Below, in pieces: positions 24,675-30,483 of a stretch of DNA of 30,483 bases. The position numbers and the translations under genes were made by a program. The first letter of the stretch is position 1. Every line of letters starts with the position of its first letter. The DNA lies in NCBI GenBank assembly GCA_023436715.1, contig JAEZIJ010000018.1, positions 1-30,483 on the forward strand. The letters are read 5' to 3'. This stretch comes from Acidobacteriota bacterium (GTDB lineage: Bacteria > Acidobacteriota > Terriglobia > Bryobacterales > Bryobacteraceae). The notes under the pieces were generated by a model. It was given only the letters and a program-made list of their open reading frames with translations. It was not told where the DNA came from and made no database searches.

Positions 24675-25964
24675 TCACCCAGCGTGCGGTTGAATCTCGA
24701 TCTCGACGGGCGGAAGCTGGTATCCATCGACTGATATGCTGACAGGCTGAGTTCCGGACATGCCCATCGGAACACTCACGTTGACCTGGTAGAAACGCGA
24801 GAGTGGTTCTACGCAAAACGCCGGCGAGTGCTCAGCAGGCCGTTCGCCAATGGCGATCTGTAAAGTGTCGATCTGGTGGCACTCCTCCAGACTGACCTGC
24901 ATGATGCCGCAACTAATGATGCCTTTCGTTAAAATGTTACGTCCATCTGTAATTGCGACCACCCGAGGAGCCACCTGAGAGCGTTCTACAACATTCACCC
25001 GGACCGCATTCGAGATAGGTTGCCCGTTCCACTGCAATACAAGATCCTGCTCGCCAACCGGGGTATCCTCCGGCACCTGAATATTAATTTGCCGTGGCTG
25101 ATCGCCGGTTGCCGGCCCCAGATAACATGACGGCGCAGGTCTGGATCCGATCAGCGCCGAAATCTCGGTCGCACTGCACGCCTCGTCCGAAATTCCGGTG
25201 GCGTAAAGTGTCGCAAACCCCAGAGGGCCCCCGGCGACGAGATCACGACCACCGCTCACATGGCCAACTGAAGCGATGCGGGCGGCCACGGGGCTCCGAG
25301 GTGAAGTAAGAGAGTCGGGTTTCCTCATCGTCAGCCAGAGATACGGTGAGCCGGCGCCTTCACGGCACAGAACTCGCCAGCCGCGCTCCCGCGCATACGC
25401 GTACAACTCCTCGCTTGTAACCCACTGCCCCACCCACGTGTCGCAACGAGCCTCAGACGGCGCAGTGCCATTGAAGTGGCCGACGAATATGCCACCAGGC
25501 CTGAGTACCCGAAATGTCTCATCGAGGTATCGGAAAATCAAGGCCCGGTCGGGAATGTGTTGGAAAACGGCATAGGAGTAAGCCAGATCAAAGCAAGAAT
25601 CCGAGTAGGCGCCCAGGTCGCTGTTCTCGGCGACGCTAAGGTGGAGGTTGGGGATGCCGCTCAACTTTGCCTTGGCCGCTGCAATCATTTTTGGTGAAAT
25701 ATCGACCCCGTGTATTTCCCTGCAATCCGGGGCAAGTGAGAGCATTAATCTACCCAGGCCGCATCCAATTTCCAGGAATCTGCATTCTGACGCGTGCGCC
25801 CGCAGGAACACATAATCGCGGCGGACCCTGGCGACAATTTCCGGTGCTCCGCCATAGAATTCCGAGTCGCCCTGGTCGCATTTCTGGCAAGCGACGTAGT
25901 ACTTCGCGTTCTCCGTCGCTCGCGCATCCCAATCGCGACGCATGCGCTCTATGGCATCATTCAT
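24675..25964 (-). CDS. SAM-dependent methyltransferase fused to two TIGR03437-like domains
   Basis: 429-aa protein. Residues about 1-210 form a class I methyltransferase: WDARATENAKYYV opening, motif I FLEIGCGLGRLML (G67, G69, G71), GVDISPKMIAAAKAK, FDLAYSYAVFQHI and VLRPGGIFVGHF. Residues about 240-330 and 335-428 resemble two copies of the TIGR03437 beta-sandwich (ATLYATGI, QINIQVPEDTPVG, NGQPISNAVRVNV; then YQVNVSVPMGMSGTQPVSISVDG). That domain normally ends secreted Solibacter proteins, yet no signal peptide is present here. ATG 25964 is used (AGGAG directly upstream, tight spacing); ATG 25943 is an alternative. The frame stays open to 26603, but that part is antisense to other genes. A secreted cysteine-rich protein follows 9 bases on. 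Confidence 0.8.
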   Translation of the reverse strand: MNDAIERMRRDWDARATENAKYYVACQKCDQGDSEFYGGAPEIVARVRRDYVFLRAHASECRFLEIGCGLGRLMLSLAPDCREIHGVDISPKMIAAAKAKLSGIPNLHLSVAENSDLGAYSDSCFDLAYSYAVFQHIPDRALIFRYLDETFRVLRPGGIFVGHFNGTAPSEARCDTWVGQWVTSEELYAYARERGWRVLCREGAGSPYLWLTMRKPDSLTSPRSPVAARIASVGHVSGGRDLVAGGPLGFATLYATGISDEACSATEISALIGSRPAPSCYLGPATGDQPRQINIQVPEDTPVGEQDLVLQWNGQPISNAVRVNVVERSQVAPRVVAITDGRNILTKGIISCGIMQVSLEECHQIDTLQIAIGERPAEHSPAFCVEPLSRFYQVNVSVPMGMSGTQPVSISVDGYQLPPVEIEIQPHAG

Positions 25965-26057
25965 GCTCCTGAGGTTAGCACGCCCGAATCGTTCGTACAC
26001 CAAAATGGTAGCCGTTGTTATATGCTGATCGGCGGCCCGCAAAGGAGCGGTGCAAAC

Positions 26058-26522
26058 ATGACCAGACGCTTTCTCGTAGTTCTCGCGATCCTCGCGATCG
26101 CCACCCTGCCCCTGCTCGCGAAACCGAATTTCGCCGGCGACTGGAAACTGAACGTGTCCAAGAGCGACTTCGGCCAGATGCCCGCGCCGGACAGCATGAC
26201 GCAGAAGATCACACATGAGGATCCCAACCTGAAGGTCGCGGTGAAGCAGGTGGGCGAACGCGGCGAATTCGAGTGGGAAGCCAAATACACCACCGACGGC
26301 AAAGAGTGCTCGAACCAGTTCGGCCCAGGTACCTTCAAGAGTACGCTGAAATACGAAGGCGAAACGCTTGTGATCACCTCCAAGGGCGAGTTCAACGACA
26401 ACGAGTTCACCATGACCGCCAAGTGGACGATCTCCGCGGACGGCAAAGTGCTGACAATCCTGCAGCACTTCTCGAGCGCTATGGGAGAAGGCGATCAGAA
26501 GCTGGTTCTGGAGAAGCAATAA
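26058..26522 (+). CDS. Small secreted beta-barrel-like hypothetical protein
   Basis: 154-aa exported protein. Signal peptide about 1-22 (MTRRFLVVLAILAIATLPLL, cut after LLA), then NFAGDWKLNVSKSDFG and a run of alternating strands (KVAVKQVGERGEFEWEAKYTTDG, TFKSTLKYEGETLVITSKGEF, FTMTAKWTISADGKVLTILQHF). The GxW opening and the antiparallel pattern resemble lipocalin-like or calycin folds. No function can be assigned. AAAGGAG lies 10 bases before the ATG, so this start is firm; the frame is open from 25794, but that extension is antisense to the methyltransferase. It is divergent from that gene across 93 bases. Confidence 0.75.
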   Translation: MTRRFLVVLAILAIATLPLLAKPNFAGDWKLNVSKSDFGQMPAPDSMTQKITHEDPNLKVAVKQVGERGEFEWEAKYTTDGKECSNQFGPGTFKSTLKYEGETLVITSKGEFNDNEFTMTAKWTISADGKVLTILQHFSSAMGEGDQKLVLEKQ

Positions 26523-26548
26523 CAGGCCGCGGGCTGATATTCTGAGAG

Positions 26549-28339
26549 TTGGCGCTGCTTCTAAACGCACAAGGCCTCGCGAAGTCTTACGGGGCCTTTC
26601 CACTATTTCAGAACATCTCCCTCACCATTTCAGAGGGCGACCGGCTCGGGCTCATCGGCCCGAACGGCTCGGGGAAAACCACGCTCCTGGAGGTGCTCGC
26701 CGGGCTCCGCGAACCGGATGCCGGCGAAGTCGCCGTGCGCAAGGGCACGCGGCTTGCCGCTGTCGCCCAACGCTCATCGCCCCCTCCCGGCGCTACCGTT
26801 CGCTCCCTCATTCGCCGTGCGCTCGAACGTGCGGACGTCCCCGCTGCCGAGCGTGATTCGCGCGAAGCGGAAATCCTCGGCCGCGCCGGATTCACGGACT
26901 TCGACGTCGAAGCCGCCAGCCTCTCCGGTGGCTGGCAGAAGCGACTTGCCATTGTGGAAGCGCTGGTTCAGGACCCCGCGATTCTGCTTCTCGACGAGCC
27001 TACGAACCACCTCGACCTCGCCGGGATCGAGTGGCTCGAAAAACTGCTCGCCGGTTCCGCATTCGCGTGCGTCGTTGTCAGTCACGACCGCTACTTCCTA
27101 GAAAACGTCGCGACGGAAATGGCCGAACTCAACCGCGCCTATCCTGACGGCCTGCTCCGCGTCCACGGCAATTACTCCACCTTCCTCGAAAAGAAGGAAG
27201 AGTATCTGCACGCTCAGGCCAAGCGGCAGGAGGCGCTCGAAAACCGCGTTCGCACGGAAATCGAGTGGTTGCGCCGCGGCCCGAAGGCGCGTTCCACCAA
27301 GGCCAAAGCCCGCATCGGCCGCGCGCAGGAGATGATCGGCGAGCTGGCGGACCTCAAGGCCCGCAGCCGCACCTATGCCGCCGATATCGATTTCACGGCC
27401 ACGGACCGCAAGACAAAGCGGCTGATCGAACTCGAAGGCGTCACGTATGGCTTCGACGGACGCGCGCTCTATGACGGCCTCGATTTCACGCTGACTGCCG
27501 GGATGCGCGTCGGCCTCGTGGGCGCGAACGGCAGCGGGAAAACGACTCTGCTCCGCCTCCTACGCGGCGAAATCGCGCCCCAGTGCGGCGAGATGCGCCG
27601 CGCCGAAGCGCTCCGTATCGTCTACTTCGACCAGACCCGCACGCTCGACCCCGACATCACGCTTCGGCGCGCGCTCGCCCCGGACAGCGACTCGGTCGTT
27701 TATCGCGGGCGCGTGATCCACGTCGCGTCCTGGGCCGCGCGATTCCTGTTCTCGAACGAGCAGTTGAACCAGCCCGTCGGGCGCCTCTCCGGCGGCGAAC
27801 GGGCCCGCGTCCTCATCGCGAGGCTTATGCTCGAACCGGCCGACGTGCTTCTGCTCGATGAACCGACGAACGACCTCGATATCCCCACTCTCGAAATCCT
27901 CGAGGAAAGCCTGCTCGAATTCACCGGCGCGCTCGTCATGGTCACGCACGACCGCTACATGCTCGACCGCGTCTCGACCGTCGTCCTCGGGTTCGATGGG
28001 CGCGGCGGCGCGGGCGTGTTCGCCGACTACTCCCAGTGGGAATCCTGGCAGGCCGAAACGAAGCAGCCCAAGCCTGTGAAATCCGCCCCGGCGCCCGCCG
28101 CGCGGCCCGCGCCCGCTGCGAAGAAGCTTTCCTACATCGAGGCCCGCGAGTACGAAGGGATCGAAGCGCGCATCGCCGAAGCTGAGAGCGCCCTTGCCGC
28201 GAGGCGCGCCGCCCTCGAAGATCCAGCCGTGCTGCGGGACGGCCGCCGCCTCCAGGAACTCAGTCTCGAAATCGAGGACGCCCAGAACGCCGTAGACGCC
28301 CTATACGCGCGATGGGCGGAACTCGAAGCGAAACTGTAG
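26549..28339 (+). CDS. uup: ABC-F family ATPase Uup
   Basis: 596-aa soluble protein with two ABC ATPase domains and no membrane segments. ABC-F proteins act on ribosomes or DNA intermediates; Uup is linked to ribosome assembly, translation and transposon-excision phenotypes. Domain 1 has Walker A GPNGSGKT (37-44), signature LSGGWQKR and Walker B ILLLDEPTNHLDL. Domain 2 has GANGSGKT (325-332), LSGGERAR and VLLLDEPTNDLDI. The linker between them (EKKEEYLHAQAKRQEALENRVRTEIEWL) is the helical arm typical of ABC-F. The C-terminal coiled coil from about 525 (YIEAREYEGIEARIAEAE) is the Uup-type extension. The start is TTG at 26549; no ATG is suitable. Confidence 0.92.
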   Translation: MALLLNAQGLAKSYGAFPLFQNISLTISEGDRLGLIGPNGSGKTTLLEVLAGLREPDAGEVAVRKGTRLAAVAQRSSPPPGATVRSLIRRALERADVPAAERDSREAEILGRAGFTDFDVEAASLSGGWQKRLAIVEALVQDPAILLLDEPTNHLDLAGIEWLEKLLAGSAFACVVVSHDRYFLENVATEMAELNRAYPDGLLRVHGNYSTFLEKKEEYLHAQAKRQEALENRVRTEIEWLRRGPKARSTKAKARIGRAQEMIGELADLKARSRTYAADIDFTATDRKTKRLIELEGVTYGFDGRALYDGLDFTLTAGMRVGLVGANGSGKTTLLRLLRGEIAPQCGEMRRAEALRIVYFDQTRTLDPDITLRRALAPDSDSVVYRGRVIHVASWAARFLFSNEQLNQPVGRLSGGERARVLIARLMLEPADVLLLDEPTNDLDIPTLEILEESLLEFTGALVMVTHDRYMLDRVSTVVLGFDGRGGAGVFADYSQWESWQAETKQPKPVKSAPAPAARPAPAAKKLSYIEAREYEGIEARIAEAESALAARRAALEDPAVLRDGRRLQELSLEIEDAQNAVDALYARWAELEAKL

Positions 28340-28367
28340 CGCGCGCGAACGCGATATACTCGGGCGC

Positions 28368-29702
28368 ATGCGGGCAGCTTTGTTCCTGATCCTCGCCTCT
28401 TTCCTCGCCGCGCCGCCGATCGAAGGTCCCTGGCAGGGCACGCTCACGGTTCCTGGGGGTTCGCTCCGAATCGTATTTCACCTCTCCAGCACTTCCGGAA
28501 AGCTCTCCGCGAAAATGGACAGTCCGGACCAGGGCGCGTTCGGCATCCCGGTCGATGAAGTCGCACTCGAAGGTACGACGGTCCGTATCGCCATTGCCCG
28601 TCTCGGGTTCACCTATTCCGGCACCCTGAACGAGGCCGGAAATGAAATCTCCGGAACGATGAAGCAGAACGGGGCTGAACTGTCGCTGAATCTGCGCAAA
28701 CTCGACAAGGAACCCGAGCCGCCGAAGCGCCCGCAGGAGCCTCACCCGCCGCTTGCGTACCGCGAGGAGGAAGTCACGTTCCGCAACGCGAAGGCGAACA
28801 TCGAGCTTGCCGGCACACTCACTATTCCGAAGACCTCCGGCCCCCACGCCGCCGCAATCCTCATCACCGGCTCGGGCCCGCAGGACCGCGATGAGGCGCT
28901 CGCCGGGCACAAGCCGTTCCTCGTCCTTGCCGATCACCTCACGCGCAACGGCATCGCCGTCCTGCGCTACGACGACCGCGGCTTTGCCAAGTCGAAAGGC
29001 GATTTCAACACCGCCACCACGGAAGATTTCGCGGCCGATGCCGCCGCGGCTTTCGATTTTCTCAAAACGCGCAAGGAAATCGACCCGAAGCGAATAGGGC
29101 TGATCGGGCACAGCGAAGGCGGCGTGGTCGCGCCGATGGTGGCTAACCGCGAGCCGGGCGTTGCTTTTGTCGTGCTGATGGCGGGCACTGCGGTCCCCGG
29201 AGACCAGGTAATCTTCGCCCAGACGCGCGCAATTACGAAGGCGATGGGCGCGCCCGCGGGCGCCGTCGAGCAACAGATCAAGACCCAGCAGGAAACCTAT
29301 GCCGCGATCCGTGAAGAGAAGAATCCCCAGGCCCCCGCCAAGCGCCTGGAAGCGGTCGAGAGCCTGCCGCCCGTAGCGGTGAAGCAGGCGCTCTCGCCGT
29401 GGTTCCGCTACTTCATCTCATACGACCCGGCAACGGCGCTCGAGAAACTCAAAGTGCCCGTCCTCGCGCTGAACGGGGATCTCGATCTCCAGGTCCTCCC
29501 CGATCAGAACTTGCCCGTGATGGAAGCGGCGCTGAAGAAATCAGGTAACCGGGACGTGACGATACACCGCATGCCCGGCCTCAATCACCTGTTCCAGACC
29601 GCAAAGACCGGCTCGCCTACAGAGTACGTGCAGATCGAGGAAACCATAGCGCCCGCGGCCCTCGAAGCGATTTCCGACTGGATTCGCAAGCACACCGAAT
29701 AG
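28368..29702 (+). CDS. Secreted alpha/beta hydrolase
   Basis: 444-aa exported serine hydrolase. The signal peptide is short (MRAALFLILASFLAAPP). An N-terminal beta domain (about 20-115; IEGPWQGTLTVPGGSLRIVFHLS) is followed by an alpha/beta hydrolase core from about 130. The catalytic triad is visible: S249 in GHSEGG, D371 or D373 in LNGDLDLQV, and H407 in PGLNHLF. The oxyanion-side motif is TGSGPQDRD. Likely an esterase or peptidase-like hydrolase in the periplasm; the substrate is unknown. A possible TATACT at 28355-28360 is only 7 bases before the ATG. It starts 28 bases after uup and ends 4 bases before the convergent DinB gene. Confidence 0.88.
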   Translation: MRAALFLILASFLAAPPIEGPWQGTLTVPGGSLRIVFHLSSTSGKLSAKMDSPDQGAFGIPVDEVALEGTTVRIAIARLGFTYSGTLNEAGNEISGTMKQNGAELSLNLRKLDKEPEPPKRPQEPHPPLAYREEEVTFRNAKANIELAGTLTIPKTSGPHAAAILITGSGPQDRDEALAGHKPFLVLADHLTRNGIAVLRYDDRGFAKSKGDFNTATTEDFAADAAAAFDFLKTRKEIDPKRIGLIGHSEGGVVAPMVANREPGVAFVVLMAGTAVPGDQVIFAQTRAITKAMGAPAGAVEQQIKTQQETYAAIREEKNPQAPAKRLEAVESLPPVAVKQALSPWFRYFISYDPATALEKLKVPVLALNGDLDLQVLPDQNLPVMEAALKKSGNRDVTIHRMPGLNHLFQTAKTGSPTEYVQIEETIAPAALEAISDWIRKHTE

Positions 29703-29706
29703 CCGC

Positions 29707-30180
29707 TCACCACGAAGGCGCCGGCTGCTCGCCCGCCCACAGGATGAAATCCGTGGTGGGCGGAGTCACGCCGAGCGCACGCAGACGCGACGCGCACTGT
29801 CCCCGGTGGTGCTGGCTGTGCATCGCCACTTGCAGGAGACAGTCGCCGGTGGAGCGCCGGGCATTGAGATGCGTAAGTTCGTGCTCGCGCGAAAGCTCGT
29901 TTTCCCCGAGTCCTTGCACGAACGCGACCGCCTCTGCCTGAGTCTCCTGAAACCGTGCGGCAAGCTCATCGAGCGATACCGGCGGCCGCAATTCACTTTC
30001 GATATCAAAGGCGCGCCCCAGAAACAGCGACAGATAGAACCGCTGCGCGACGAGCGTGTGATGCAGAGTGTTGCGGATGTACTCGTCCGCCGCGGCCCCG
30101 GCGTGCGCCCGCGCCGCACTCAGAATCGCCGCATCGGCCCACGCCTGATGGCAGAACAGTTTTCGGATGATTGGGAGCAT
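29707..30180 (-). CDS. DinB/YfiT-like metal-binding protein
   Basis: 157-aa protein with the DinB-like four-helix fold. The three-histidine metal site is visible: H41 (or H40) in LHHTLVAQ, and H121 and H125 in HSQHHRGQ. The opening LFCHQAWADAAIL is typical of the family. Members include thiol-dependent transferases and proteins of unknown function; the name comes from a B. subtilis damage-inducible gene. Nothing shows which reaction applies here. The gene is convergent with the hydrolase gene, 4 bases apart. The start ATG (30180) shares bases with a possible start on the other strand (30179). Confidence 0.85.
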   Translation of the reverse strand: MLPIIRKLFCHQAWADAAILSAARAHAGAAADEYIRNTLHHTLVAQRFYLSLFLGRAFDIESELRPPVSLDELAARFQETQAEAVAFVQGLGENELSREHELTHLNARRSTGDCLLQVAMHSQHHRGQCASRLRALGVTPPTTDFILWAGEQPAPSW

Positions 30181-30304
30181 GGATATATCCTACGTGAAGA
30201 CGCTGGTGCTGCTTTTGATTGCGAGTGGGGCAGCCCTTCTTCAACGGCGCGGTTTCGGCCGTACACGGGAGAACATACATTTTCAACGAAGCCTGACTGT
30301 TTAG
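30179..30304 (+). pseudogene. Possible truncated start of a secreted-protein gene
   Basis: A 41-codon frame beginning MDISYVKTLVLLLIASGAAL, which reads like a signal peptide, then a basic stretch with no homology I recognise, to TAG at 30304. The signal-like part ends where the dispersed repeat sequence AGTGGGGCAGCCC starts (30224). This may be the remnant of a secreted-protein gene cut by the repeat or by the nearby insertion sequence. The start overlaps the DinB start on the opposite strand and lacks a ribosome site, so chance is a real alternative. Confidence 0.25.
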
Positions 30305-30332
30305 GCCTCTCTTTATGTCGCGCCACTTTGAT

Positions 30333-30483
30333 AATGTCCCCTTTGGACCTCGATAGAAATGTCCCCTAACCTGAAGACCTCGAATGGAGGTCGGGGTAGG
30401 AAGGACAGCGATGAGCAGCAAAGAGCTGCGCCGGGTGGAAGTCCTTGCCCGCGTGAAGAGCAAAGAACTGAAGTTGGTGAATG
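30333..30483 (+). mobile_element. Left end of an insertion sequence (ISNCY-type), cut by the window
   Basis: The noncoding leader has two copies of AATGTCCCCT 25 bases apart (30333-30342 and 30358-30367), followed by the opening of a transposase gene. The exact left boundary and any target duplication cannot be fixed because the right end lies outside the window. Confidence 0.6.
30411..30483 (+). CDS. Transposase, N-terminal fragment (window edge)
   Basis: First 24 codons of a gene running off the window. The opening MSSKELRRVEVLARVKSKEL matches the start of ISNCY-family transposases, which begin with a helix-turn-helix domain that reads ELxRVEVLxRV. AAGGA lies several bases before the ATG. 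It would catalyse movement of the element; whether it is intact cannot be seen. Confidence 0.7.
   Translation, partial: MSSKELRRVEVLARVKSKELKLVN

Noticed and set aside
25794..26057. N-terminal extension of the small secreted protein
   Set aside because: It overlaps the methyltransferase on the other strand, and a strong ribosome site plus signal peptide fix the start at 26058.
25965..26603. N-terminal extension of the methyltransferase to 642 residues
   Set aside because: The added part is antisense to the small secreted protein gene and the start of uup, both of which are well supported.
1..30483. CRISPR arrays, tRNA or rRNA genes
   Set aside because: No regularly spaced repeats and no tRNA- or rRNA-like sequence were recognised in reading the window; a covariance search would settle tRNAs.

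Overview
The window is high-GC bacterial chromosome with mostly conserved housekeeping and periplasmic genes. It looks like an acidobacterium of the Bryobacterales/Solibacter type. The reasons are inference from content: a protein ending in two beta-sandwich domains that resemble the 'Solibacter uncharacterised C-terminal domain' (TIGR03437-like), a GH95 fucosidase, an outer-membrane barrel of the alginate-export type, a DUF4142 protein, and many small secreted proteins, all with a Gram-negative cell plan. No rRNA, tRNA, CRISPR array or prophage was seen.

Layout. 19-3744 (-) encodes the chromosome condensation ATPase SMC. A 527-base divergent gap follows, holding a large palindromic repeat element. 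4272-7582 (+) holds a membrane-anchored M23 peptidase, a DUF4142 protein with a clear terminator, and a PLP aminotransferase. 7623-10474 (+) is a pair: a secreted glycosidase-like TIM-barrel candidate and an outer-membrane barrel. 10544-11967 (+) is a signalling pair: a PilZ (c-di-GMP) protein and a DksA-type zinc finger fused to a PP2C/SpoIIE phosphatase, the latter with a perfect 12-bp inverted repeat running up to its start codon. 12170-12811 (+) is a lone membrane-anchored hypothetical gene.

12985-14984 (-) is the E1 alpha/beta pair of a 2-oxoacid dehydrogenase, divergent from a GH95 alpha-L-fucosidase (15057-17402, +). 17396-21710 (-) is a tight three-gene operon with ATGA start/stop overlaps: OPT-family transporter, DUF885-like HExxPGH metallopeptidase, and COG0523/CobW GTPase. 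Together they suggest import of peptides or metal-peptide complexes, peptide breakdown and metal handling. 21960-23668 (+) has a degenerate histidine-kinase-like protein and a homoserine dehydrogenase-like enzyme.

23676-25964 (-) looks like an accessory insert: a SAM methyltransferase fused to two TIGR03437-like domains, followed 9 bases later by a secreted cysteine-rich protein. 26058-29702 (+) holds a small secreted protein, the ABC-F ATPase Uup and a secreted alpha/beta hydrolase. 29707-30180 (-) is a DinB-like protein. The right edge (from about 30333) enters an insertion sequence, with the first 24 codons of an ISNCY-type transposase visible.

The most unusual items are the methyltransferase/TIGR03437 fusion with its cysteine-rich partner, the OPT-peptidase-COG0523 operon, the zinc finger-PP2C fusion with its start-site hairpin, and the histidine-kinase-like protein that keeps its H-box but has lost key ATP-binding residues.
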